Below, in pieces: positions 8,157 to 16,941 of a stretch of DNA of 25,205 bases; within the stretch, counting starts at the first letter, position 1, and every line of letters starts with the position of its first letter. The position numbers and the translations under genes are program-made. The notes beneath the pieces were generated by a model. The model saw nothing but the letters and a program-made list of their open reading frames with translations. It did no database searches and was not told where the DNA came from. The DNA is from Cyanophora paradoxa (Eukaryota; Glaucocystophyceae; Cyanophorales; Cyanophoraceae): assembly GCA_004431415.1 (NCBI GenBank), contig QPMI01000045.1, positions 1-25,205 of the forward strand, read 5' to 3'.

Positions 8157-10309
8157 TCAGCGGCGCCCGTCGGCGTCGCAGGAGCCGGCGGCGCTCGCGG
8201 CCTCGCTCCCCGCCCCGTCGCCCTCGGCCTCGCTCTCGCTGGACGCCGAGCTGGAGGACGAGGAGACGAGGCGGCCGCGGCGGCGGCCGCCGCCTCGATC
8301 GCCCCGGCGCGCGGCTCGACGCCGGCAGCGCCACGGCCCAGCTGTCGACGTCCTCGTCGATCTCGAAGAGGCGAAGGTCGCTCGTGTCCACGATCGCCGA
8401 CTCCAGCAGCGTCCGGTACGCCTTTCGCCTGCGCATCGGGGGTAGGGGAGGGGGGTCGGCACGGGGCGACGGGCGGCGCAGGGCGGCGCAGGGCGGCGCA
8501 GGGCGGCGGCGGGCGGCGGTGGCCGGCGAGATCGACGCGCCTCTCGGCGATGAAGCGTGCGTTCTTCGTGCCGAACCCGCCCTTGTCCGCCTCGCCGCTC
8601 TTCAGGAAGCCGATGCTGCCGTCGTTCAGGTACTCGTGCCAGGAGTACTGCGTGGCGGCCTCCAGCGCGACGCTCTCCCCGAACCAGAGCGCCCAGATCC
8701 CTGGTGCGCGCGCCCCCGGTCGGCGGCGGCGGGCCGCGGGGGCGGGGCGCGACCGACGGACCGCAGCTGTGCCCGTCCACCTGGAGGCGCTCGGGCAGCT
8801 CCGTCACCCAGGCGAACGTGGGGAGGGCCTTGGTGGCCGCCCGCTTCAGCCGCGGGTCCGGCGGCGCTCCGAGCGAGTCAAAGTAGCGGCACCGCCTGCT
8901 CGAAAGGTTCGCGGCGGGGCGGGCGGCGGGGGCGGCGCGGGGGCGTGGCGGTTCGCTATAGGGGCGGGCCCGCGCGCACCGGCTCTCGCCGTCGAGGGCG
9001 AGGTGATCCAGTGGCCGCGCGTCGTCCACATCTTGAGCGTGCCGCCCGGGACCCCGCCGATGCGCACAAAGCATAGGAGAGGCCGCCGTTGACGGCGTGC
9101 CATAGGTTGCGCCGCTTCCGCTTCTCCTCGCTCATCCCCGCGTACCGCCGCAGGAGCGAGACGACCGTGTCGATGCTGGCGGGTACAGCGCCTTTGTGAG
9201 CGCGTTGGGCTTCATGCGGTGCAGCAGGAGGGTCATCACGTTGGCCATCATGCTGTCCTGCCGCCCGGCGCGAGGTGAGCGCGGGCGTGGGGCGGCGGGT
9301 GCGCGCGCGGCACGGCGCGGGCGCGGGCGCCGCGGAGCGCGGGGAGGGGTGGGGGCGGCGCGCCGTGAGCCACTCCTCCCGCGAGAAGATGGCGAGCCGC
9401 CGCGCCGGCTGAGGCTCGGGCACCATCAGGTCGATCTCCGCGGGGTCCATGCCGCGGACGGCGAGCGAGGCGCGCTTGAACGCGAGAGCAAAGGCCGGGT
9501 CGCGGTCGGGAGCTTGGCGATGAGCTGCTCCGTCCCTCGAGCTCAGGAAGGACCAGCTGCGGGCCGAGCCCAGGTTCTCCTGCCCGCCTCGCCGGCCAGG
9601 CCGAGGAACGTGATGAGCGTGCGCGCCAGGACGGAGAACCGCGCGGAGCCCAGCGTCTTCGTCGTCGCCACCCAGCGGTGCGGGCTCCCTCGCCGAGGTT
9701 CGGGTGGCGCCTCCCGATCTCCTGGCGCACGCTGACCGTGTTCCTCGGGTTCCCGTAGATGCACTCGGCGATGCTGGCGATCGGGCAGTACCACGGCGAG
9801 AGCTCCGGGACCTCGATGCGCTTGACCTTGAACGCGAAGAAGCGGGCGCCGTCGACGTGCAGCACCTTGACGTCGCAGCGCTCAAAGTCCTCTGGCAGTC
9901 GCCGCTCGATCGCGCTGGTGAGGTCCCTGTAGCAGTCCCGCAGGTTGGTGCTCTCCGACCCCTCCCAGCAGAGCGATGCGAGCTCCTCGACCTGGCCGAG
10001 GCGAGGACGCGCGGCGGGTTCTCCGTCGGTGCAGCCGCCCCCGCGGCACGATGCGCAGCATCTCCCACAGGAGGATCAGGGCGTCCGTCTGCGGGCCGCT
10101 GATCGGGCGCGAGGCGAGGCCGTGCGGTCCGGTGAGCTGCTTCCTCGCCTCCTCGGCCTCTGCGGGGGGCCCGCTCCCGAAGATTCGCTGAAGCTGCGGC
10201 AGGGCGACGGCGGGGCCGGCATCGGTCCTGAAGACGAGGATGCGCTCGGGCCCCCCGTATGCGTCGAAGACGATCTTTTCCCACGCGTCCCGCACAAAGG
10301 CGAGGACAT
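8157..10309 (-). CDS. Large multi-exon protein segment upstream of the recombinase, function unknown
   Basis: Not recognised. A TATA box lies at 10380-10386 and the only nearby ATG is at 10309, opening just before VRDAWEKIVFDAYGGPERIL. Other conserved-looking blocks are GPQTDALILLWEMLRIVPRG, NLRDCYRDLTSAIERRL, VDGARFFAFKVKRIEVPELS, PWYCPIASIAECIYGN, DPAEIDLMVPEPQP, then after an intron MMANVMTLLLHRMKPNALTK, SIDTVVSLLRRYAGMSEEKR, RNLWHAVNGGLSYAL and GTLKMWTTRGHWI. Further exons are FAWVTELPERLQVDGHS (8881 region), GIWALWFGESVALEAATQYS and SWHEYLNDGSIGFLKSG (8690-8550), and RKAYRTLLESAIVDTSDLRL (about 8430). It ends Ser/Glu-rich at a TGA at 8157. No ATG or TATA box separates it from the recombinase, so it may be the N-terminal half of one gene. 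At least five one-base frame changes are required. Confidence 0.5.
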
Positions 10310-10379
10310 CCGTCGCCCGCCGCGCCGGGCGCGGCCGTCTCGTTCTCGCTCGGGAGATCGGGGGCGGGTGATCGTGGTG

Positions 10380-10386
10380 TATTTAT
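10380..10386 (-). promoter_or_regulatory. TATA box (ATAAATA, minus strand) for the large recombinase-region gene
   Basis: ATAAATA read on the minus strand lies 71-77 bases before the ATG at 10309. Composition switches to AT-rich DNA immediately upstream. Confidence 0.6.
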
Positions 10387-10551
10387 GCGTCTCGGGGGTT
10401 TTTGTTTTGGCAGTTGGTCGGTGGCGAGTTTTTAGAGATGTTTCACTTCTCGTTGTAGTTCTGTCCACCTTGTACTATATTTCTGTCCCGTCGCATTTTG
10501 AATTTTGTTTTGCTGTACCACCCCTTGTAGGCCCACCCCTCTGCCTCCCAT
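10387..10551. other. T-rich upstream region, no gene seen
   Basis: This stretch is T-rich on the plus strand (TTTTTGTTTTGG and similar), in sharp contrast to the GC-rich gene to its left. It lies between the TATA box at 10380 and the first foldback repeat and probably belongs to the promoter of the minus-strand gene. Confidence 0.4.
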
Positions 10552-10770
10552 CATTCCCTTGCATTCCTCTCTTCATTCCATTTCTAAATGTATGAGAGAG
10601 TAAGGAGCATTCCGTGCGTTCCCGGCGTTCCGTCCCTCTTGTCCTCCGGCGGACAGCGAAGAGCATCCACGGGCGCCGGCGGCGTGTGAGATTTAATGCT
10701 GCGGCACGGGCCGGGGGCCGGGGCCAGAAGTAGGTCTGGAACGCTGGAACGCGGAACGCGGCAGGGGTAC
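10552..10770 (+). repeat. Foldback repeat copy 1 (~215 bp, forward)
   Basis: It begins CATTCCCTTGCATTCCTCTC, continues through TTCATTCCATTTCTAAATGT and ends near GGAACGCGGCAGGGGTAC. It carries complementary arms built from GCGTTCC/GCATTCC on one side and GGAACGCTGGAACGC on the other. Three more copies are at 10917, 19862 and 20216. It is a MITE-like or foldback element without coding potential. Confidence 0.75.
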
Positions 10771-10916
10771 GGGCGAGAGAAGCCCTAGGCCTACCGCTGA
10801 AAGCGCCGGCGGAGCGTGTTGCATTTTAGCACGTCTTCACCGTTTTTACAATGTGCACTTATATAATTAAGCTTCAGTACCCGCGGTCGAAGTCCACGCC
10901 ACTGCAGCTGCCTCTC
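10771..10916. other. Spacer between repeat copies 1 and 2
   Basis: About 146 bases with an AT-rich core (TTATATAATTAAGCTTCAG). Its right part (CCCGCGG) resembles the flank of copy 3. No gene is seen. Confidence 0.35.
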
Positions 10917-11132
10917 ATCATTCCCTTTGCATTCCTCTCTTCATTCCATTTCTAAATGTATTAGAAAGTATGGAGCGTTCCGTGCATTCCAGCGTTCCGC
11001 CCCCCTTGCCTCCCGGCGGCCCCGCAAGTGCACTCACAGGCGCCGGCGGCGTCGATTTTTGTGTGCGGCGACGCAGGGCCGGGGCGGGAGGTAGGTCTGG
11101 AACGCCGGAATGTGGAACGCGGCAGGGGGTAC
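10917..11132 (+). repeat. Foldback repeat copy 2 (~215 bp, forward)
   Basis: Same layout as copy 1: CATTCCCTTTGCATTCCTCT start, TTCATTCCATTTCTAAATGT, arm GTTCCGTGCATTCCAGCG, and closing arm GGAACGCCGGAATGTGGAAC followed by GGGGGTAC. Copies 1 and 2 are in the same orientation with starts 365 bases apart. Confidence 0.75.
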
Positions 11133-11655
11133 AGCGCTCACAACCCGGCGCCCACCTCAACACGGGGGGTACAGGCCCAGAAGCTGACTCGAGCTCAGTG
11201 ATGAATCTTAGCCCGCCACCATGATCAAGAAGATCGATATTGGACTGACTTCAGCTACAAGAGTTGAGCTATATCTAATTAGTACTTGCGATCGATATGT
11301 ACGAGTATACGTGCCACCTAACTTATATATACTTTATGATTATATATACTATGATACTCATGATCATGATCATGATCACTGACATCTTAGCTTCGAGAAT
11401 ACATGACACGAAAGCTTCGAATTCTCTTTTTTCAAGCGTCACGATCAAGGTTTTAATTTGGCTTGTTATATATAAGATTATAAGATCGCGATATCATACA
11501 TAGAAGCGATTAAATATCTAAATCTAGACCTGTATACGTATATATACGTACATGCGCATGCCGCAGTGCGTACATGTTCCGGTTCATGATCAATTACATA
11601 ATTGTTTATGATCATGAACGTGAAAAAGGGTTGAGAGGTCATGCCATGATCATAA
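11133..11655. other. AT-rich region with GATCATGATCA repeats, no gene seen
   Basis: The DNA is mostly A/T with many TATATA and CATGATCATGATC runs (for example 11358-11378). It includes the stem-loop at 11582-11619 downstream of the SKP1-like gene. Only short chance frames are present. It differs strongly from the flanking GC-rich blocks. Confidence 0.5.
11582..11619 (-). terminator. Inverted repeat downstream of the SKP1-like gene
   Basis: The arms GTTCATGATCA (11582-11592) and TGATCATGAAC (11609-11619) are perfectly complementary, with an AATT...AATT loop. It lies about 37 bases past the stop of the minus-strand gene at 11656. A role at the mRNA 3' end is inferred from position. Confidence 0.45.
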
Positions 11656-12105
11656 TCACTGAGTCAGCGGCCTCTTACGCTTACCCGGACTGTAGCTTTT
11701 CGGTAGAGTCGACTTTCTTACTTTCGAAGTTCCCGACGCCGAGGACTCTGCGCTTGCCAGATCCCATGCGCCGACGATAGCGGATACGGGGGCCCTTGCT
11801 GCAAGGCGACCGCTGCACGCGAGAAGGTTCGGGGCCCCGAGATAATCGGCGAATACGGCAACCTTGGCCAGCGCCACGAGCTTTGCTAGAGAGTCGTCTG
11901 CTGTATCTGAAGGCTCGAATAATGACGCTGTGGGAGGGGCTCGAAGGGCGAAGAAGGCACTCCGTAGCGTCTCCGAAGTAAATGGAAGCGGCACGGGAGA
12001 AGTGTCGGCGTCACTGCAAGCTTGCGCATCCTGCAGGACGCTGCTGTCGGCGAGGAGAGCGGGATCGCAATCAAAGACTTCGCCGTCGACGCTGACAAGC
12101 AGCAT
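11656..12105 (-). CDS. SKP1/BTB (POZ) fold protein, single exon
   Basis: ATG at 12105 and TGA at 11656-11658 give 149 residues in one frame with no frame errors. The N-terminus LLVSVDGEVFDCDPALLADS matches the SKP1 opening beta strand and helix (VxLxSSDGExFEVD). PLPFTSETLRSAFFAL matches the PLPNVxSxxLxKVIEY strand-helix. LAKLVALAKVAVFADYLGAP then NLLACSGRLAARAPVSAI matches the AANYLxIxxLLDLxCxxVA helices that hold cullin. The tail is basic (KVRKSTLPKSYSPGKRKRP), possibly a nuclear signal. SKP1-fold proteins link cullin-1 to F-box proteins; short SKP1/BTB genes also occur in giant viruses. The DNA is less GC-rich than neighbouring genes and intronless, hinting at a different history. A plain BTB adaptor is the alternative. 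Confidence 0.68.
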   Translation of the reverse strand: MLLVSVDGEVFDCDPALLADSSVLQDAQACSDADTSPVPLPFTSETLRSAFFALRAPPTASLFEPSDTADDSLAKLVALAKVAVFADYLGAPNLLACSGRLAARAPVSAIVGAWDLASAESSASGTSKVRKSTLPKSYSPGKRKRPLTQ

Positions 12106-12600
12106 GTAAAAAGCTCAAAGATTTTTGCTAATCCGAGATCTAGAATGAAAGATGAATTCGAAAACTATATTTTAATAACGATTCGAGAGGTTCTATATGC
12201 AGGTACTGCGGTGTACGTGTCGTTGCGAACGCAAGCTAAGCGCGAGCGACACTGCAAAACTTCATCACAGCGGGCCGGGGTCAGGCGGGCCCGTTTGAGA
12301 AGCCGCCGGGCGCAGCCGCCGGTGGACTCCATTACGTTGTGCAATCGAATTAATGCTTATCCAACGGCAACCGCTTGCTTCTGCAGCAAGGGCGGCTCGC
12401 CAGACCAATCCCCCGACCACCCTAGCCCGCCGGCGCCAGGGCCTCCGAGGGTGACTTCGCTCGCGCCGAGCTAGCCCATTACCTCGCCTCTGTGCCAGCT
12501 CCCCGCGGGATGCGTGCCAGGCTCCAGGGCGCGCTCCGAGCCGCGGCCCCCTCTCCAGGTACGGATCCGGACCGGGGGCCGGGATAGGGGATACTCGGTC
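12106..12600. other. Upstream region of the SKP1-like gene, no further gene seen
   Basis: AT-rich to about 12240, with a TATA-like TTAAAATATAG read on the minus strand near 12160-12175, then GC-rich. No convincing coding frame is present. Confidence 0.35.
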
Positions 12601-12833
12601 CGCGAGAAACTGGAGCACTGCGCGTGTAGCTGCTGCTTCCAGCATTGCAACGAGGCGTTCAGTTTCTCGCCAATCGCTCTTCCAGATTTAACCAGACGGA
12701 ACCGACCAGACGCCATACGAGTCCAGGAAAATCGAAAAGGGGACATTCCAGGGACATTGGCGAGAAACTGAGCAAGGATAACAACTACGCACGCACGTAC
12801 CACACTCCTCCTATTTTCAGTTTCTCGCCAATC
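12601..12833. repeat. Cluster of TTGGCGAGAAACTG motifs in both orientations
   Basis: CAGTTTCTCGCCAATC occurs at 12660-12675 and 12818-12833. Its reverse ATTGGCGAGAAACTGA is at 12756-12771, and a shorter form CGCGAGAAACTG at 12601-12612. The 15-base core is identical in three copies. TTTCTCGCC resembles an E2F-type site. The region has no convincing coding frame. Confidence 0.65.
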
Positions 12834-13261
12834 CCTTCCTGTGAGATCCCGATTCCGGCCCCCCGGGGGACCCCCGCCCCCCGGCCCCCCTGCTTCCCGG
12901 GGCCGCCAGGCCGCGCCGCTCAAGGAGCAGCATTGCAATGCCAGCCCGAGCTAATGCGCGCCTCTACCGTGCCGGTCGCCGGCTTTTCTCCAGATTTGAT
13001 CTCTGCCCCGAGGGCGCTCGGCGGGCCGCCCGCCTTGCGCGCACGCGCCCCGGCCCGCCCTCGGCAGTCGGCCTCGCGCGGCTTGCGCGCCTGACAAATA
13101 ACCGCTAGTGCACGCCGCCGTGATAGCTGGTTATCCCGGGACCAGCTCCAACTCGCGGCCGCCAAGTGCATCAAGAGTTGAGCGCGAGCGGTCAAGGACG
13201 AGCACAAGTCTTCTCTTTATAAAAATACAGCGCTAGCATACTAACGTTCTATCTATAGCAG
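12834..13261. other. Non-coding spacer, nothing recognised
   Basis: GC-rich to about 13090, then mixed, with AT-rich DNA (TTTATAAAAATACAG) near 13215. No gene, RNA or repeat is recognised. Confidence 0.35.
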
Positions 13262-13467
13262 AGCTAGAGGCTTGGAGAGCCATGCCAGGGAAAATGTGGA
13301 AATTGAATTAGAGACGCCCCTCGGGGGGCGTGAAGAAATTAATTACGTTAGCGTTACATCTATAACACATCTATTACAGCTAGAGGCTCGGAGAGCCAAG
13401 CCAGGGAAATTGAAATAGAAAATGAAAGAGGCGCCACTCGGGGGCGTGAACAAATTCAAGGTGGCGG
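13262..13467. repeat. Two direct repeats (~85 bp) with a GC hairpin
   Basis: Unit 1 is at 13262-13340 and unit 2 at 13379-13467, with starts 117 bases apart. They share AGCTAGAGGCT(T/C)GGAGAGCCA, GCCAGGGAAA, an AT-rich stretch and GGGGCGTGAA. Unit 1 has a hairpin CGCCCC-TCGG-GGGGCG. They lie just past the stop of the dioxygenase gene (minus strand, 13507), so they may be 3' processing or termination structures. Confidence 0.65.
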
Positions 13468-13506
13468 GGCGCCGAGATCCAAAAAAGAAAGCAGAGTAAA
13501 AACTCA

Positions 13507-16149
13507 TTAAGGTGCGTTTGGAGAGGCGCCCTCGGAGTTGACCTTGAGGTTGTTCCCCAGCGTCAGCACGATGCAGTATCTGCCGGAAAGAGAAGGCTCG
13601 GAGTGAGCTTGAGAGGCGCCGCTGCGGCGGCCGCGGGAGGGCCCGGCGCACCGCCCCTCCGTGTCGTCGTCCTCCACCACGCCGTGCTTCAGATAGTGGC
13701 CCTGCCGCGAGAGGCGACGCGTCGGCCGCCGTCGCCCCGCCGGGCGAAGCCAGAGGCGCGGCCAAGCGTGCATGCGCACCTTGATAAAGACGACGTCGCC
13801 GTGGCGGAGCTCGACGGAGATGCCGAGGGCGGGGAAGCGGAGGCGGTGCAGGCGCCGGTCGCGGTCGCCGTCGGGGTGGAAATAGATGAGGGCCGCGTAC
13901 CCCTCTCGCGCATCGTTCACGTCGCGGTGCGGATCCGTGATCCTGCACCGGGGGAAAACGTCGGCCGCTCGCGGGCCGGCCGGGGCGGCCGGACGGGGGG
14001 TACGGCGGGCGGGGGAGGTGGCGGGGGTGGCTCACTTGTCCGGCCCGTTCATCCACTGCATCGCCCAGAAACCTGTACACGCAGGGATGATGGGAGCCCG
14101 GCCGCGCCCCCGGCCCCGCCACCCCCGAGGGCGGCCCGGCGGCGCACCGTAGTTGTACGGCTGCTGCTCGAGCAGCCGCAAGCTGATCTGGGCCATCTGG
14201 CAGGCGGCCCTCAGGTTGACGATGCTGAAGGCCGCGATGAGGTACTCCAGCAGCCCCGCGAGGTACCAGTTGAAGAGGTGCAGGCGCCGGTTCGCGTTCG
14301 TATCCGGCCCGAACTGCTTGTTGATGACCACCTGAGGCGGGCGTGAGCGCGGGCGCTCTGGCGCGCGGGGGGAGGCGGTCGGGAATCGCGGCGGGCAGCG
14401 GGCGGGCGCACCGGCGTCGGGACCGTGGCGCTAAGGCGCTGGCAGCCCGTGGTGACCCGATCGCCGCGCACCCCCTCCTGCTCCTCCGTGCCGCACCCGT
14501 GCCCCCCCTTCTTCTTCTTCTTCGTCTTCTTCTTCTTCGGCTTGGGCTCCGGCTTCTCTTCGGCCTGCGCGAGCCAGCCCTCGCGCTCGAGCTCCGCCAG
14601 CTTGGCTCGCATGACGTCGAGGCTGCCCGTCTCCAGCGCCGCCTTGGCGCCTCGTCGGCCGCGTCCAGCAGCGCCTGATCCTGCGCGTCCCGCCCATCAG
14701 CATCGCGACCGCCCGGCGGCGGGGACCGCGGGGTGGCGGCCGGGCAGAGGCGGGGAGGGGAGCGCGGGGGGCGGCGCACCAGCTCGGCGTTGTCGTGCGG
14801 CTTCCCCTTGGAAGCAAAGGGCATCGCCACCGAGCCGCAGGCGACGACGGCCGCGACGCGCTTGATTGCGGCGCCCTCCGCGTCCCAGAAGAGGTCGGGC
14901 AGGTGGGCGGCGGCCAGCTCGCCGCCGAGGACGAGGCGCGTGAACGTCCCGCGCCCCATCACCGCGTCGTGCTTCCGCACCTCCCTTCCCGGCAGGCCGG
15001 GCGGGAGGGGCTTCAGGCCGTGGCAGAGGGCGCCCTGCGCGCCGGGGGCTCGGCGGGGGCGCGCGTGGGGCGCGCCGGGGGCGTGCGGAGGGGCGGGCGG
15101 GCGGACCTGGGCCCGCAGGACCTCTTGGATGAAGCGCGTGTCCACCTCGCCGCCGCCGGGGAGGTTGCAGCTGAGCACGAGCGTCTGCGGGGGCGACACG
15201 GCGCGCTTCGCCACCGCGACGGCGTGCAGGGGCCCGTGGGGTCGTCGAGAAAGGCCCCCTGCAGGGCGCGCAGGGTCCACTCGGCGACGGGGCGCGGCTC
15301 GAGCCTCTTCCCCGACCGCAGCCGCAGCTCGGAGCCGTAGAGCTCGGCCTCGCGCGCCGGGGGCCCGAGCATCCCCGGAGGTACGATCCCGCGAGGCAGC
15401 TGCGGAGGGGGAGGCGCGTTCGGGCCGGGGCGGCAGCGGGCGGGCGAGAGGGGGCGTCTCGCACGTAGATCGTCTTGCCGGCCCAGCGGTGGGCCCCGAA
15501 GGACGGGAGCCCGTAGGTGTACCGCGCCAGGAGCGCGGCCTTGGCGAACGGATCTGCGGCAGGGCGTCGGGCGGGCAGCGGCGCTGCGAGCGCGGGGCGA
15601 GGAGGGGCGGGCGGACTCTTTGTGCGGAGGGGCACGCCGGGCCGGGAGCGCGTTGGACGCGCGCCTCTGCCCGCCGACCGCCAGCCCCGCCGCGCGCTTC
15701 TCGTTGCGCTTCCTCAAGGCCTCGGCGCGCCGAGCCGCCGCCGCCGGTCGGCCGCGAGCGCCTCTGCCGCGGCGGCGCACAGGGCCGCGTCGTCCGCGCC
15801 GTCCGCCGACGCGGCGGCGGCCCCGGGCGGCTCCCGCGGCGGCTCCTGCTGCAGACGCTCGCCCCTGCGCGGGCGGACGCGCCGCGGGCCTCCTCCGCTT
15901 CCGCCCGGCCCGGCCGACCGCCGGGGCCGGGCCTGCGCAGGCGCCGGACCGCTCCGGTTCCCCGACCAGGGCCGCCTGTGCGTTCTCGCGCCTCCGCTTG
16001 TGCGTGGCCTGCGCTGCAATGCCGCGGTGCCTGGCGGCCGCCTTCCTCGCCGCCTTGGTAGCCTTGGCCAGCTCCGTCAGCGGGATCAACTCCAGCCCCG
16101 CGCGCGCAAGCATGCCGCCGCGCGAGCTGCCGGGCCCGCCGTCCGGCAT
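13507..16149 (-). CDS. Multi-exon protein ending in a 2-oxoglutarate/Fe(II) dioxygenase (TET/JBP-like) domain
   Basis: Exons (minus): about 16149-15679, 15553-15465, 15399-15107, 15034-14780, 14680-14472, 14331-14148, 14072-14036, 13942-13780, 13701-13652 and 13579-13507. The last five join exactly in phase. The catalytic part reads GFWAMQWMNGPDK, then ITDPHRDVNDAREGYAALIY (His and Asp of HxD), LRFPALGISVELRHGDVVFI (the strand and turn typical of TET/JBP-like 2OG oxygenases), KGHYLKHGVVEDD (distal His), and EGRYCIVLTLGNN (the Arg that binds 2-oxoglutarate). The N-terminal region is basic (KATKAARKAAARHRGIAAQA), with a Lys run (KPKKKKTKKKKK) before the domain. The family oxidises 5-methyl-pyrimidines or other substrates; whether DNA is the substrate here is inference. 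Frame changes are needed near 14655, 15240 and in exon 1. Confidence 0.72.
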
Positions 16150-16941
16150 GATCTTCGGATGCGTGCTTCACCTGCGAAATTAAAGGCGAGGCGTCGGCGC
16201 GGGCGGCCGCAGGGCTCGAGCGAGTGGCGGCGAGCTTTCGATATCGGTCGCGTGGCGCGCGGGCTGCTCCGCGCACCTCTTCTCCGCCGCGCCCAATGCC
16301 CTAGACGAGCCAGCGGGCCTTTGCGGTGCGCCAGCAGCCGTCGGGGCTGTTTCTGCTGCAACAACGAGCTCCGTCGCGGACGCGTAGCTCGCCGATTCGT
16401 CGTTGGGTTCTGCTGGTGTCGAATCGAAAGGTGCCCAGGTATCACGCGACTGTTGCGACGTTGAGCCCCACTTGTCCGCTTAGATCGTCGCCACGGGTTT
16501 TCTTCGCGGGTACCCCCTTGGCCGCCCGCTGCCCGCAGTTAACGTTCACGTTCAGGCTGGAATCCGCTAGAGTATGTATACGCAGAGCTCGGGCGCCGGC
16601 CGCCATCCAATGATTTACTCGCGACCGGCTGCCTTTTTTCTCGTTGAATTCGAAGCCGCGAGTGCCGCTGACGAATGCGCGAGCCAAGCTCAGCCAAAAA
16701 CTCGTGCGCCCTCGGTTTCATCGCCGCGGGGTGGGTTCAGGAGGCGCGGCCCTCTCGTGCGTGCATGCGCGCCCCGGACCCCCGCCCACCCCAGTGCTCG
16801 GCTCGGCAGAGACGACCGCAGCGGCCTCGGCGGATTCGACAGAAATGTACAATGCCCGCCCGACCCGCGGGCGTCGGGCGAGCCGCCGAGCCGGCCCTGG
16901 GCCTCGCGGCCCCCTCGCCGCGCGCCGTAGCCGAGCCCGCC
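16150..16941. other. Spacer between the H3 gene and the dioxygenase gene
   Basis: A weak AT patch (TTTAATT on the minus strand, 16178-16184) about 30 bases before the ATG at 16149 may act as the dioxygenase promoter. The rest (16200-16940) shows no convincing gene. AT-richer DNA lies around 16380-16680. Confidence 0.4.

Noticed and set aside
12265-12938. Possible coding frames between the SKP1-like and dioxygenase genes
   Set aside because: They cross the repeated CAGTTTCTCGCCAAT motif in different frames and show no domain.
13090-13260. TTTATAAAAATA as a promoter for a plus-strand gene
   Set aside because: No plausible plus-strand coding frame follows. The next real gene is on the minus strand.
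13343-16276. A 977-codon uninterrupted minus-strand frame
   Set aside because: It runs straight through introns and matches the true dioxygenase frame only in places. GC-rich DNA leaves long frames open by chance. The spliced model joins catalytic motifs in phase and is preferred.
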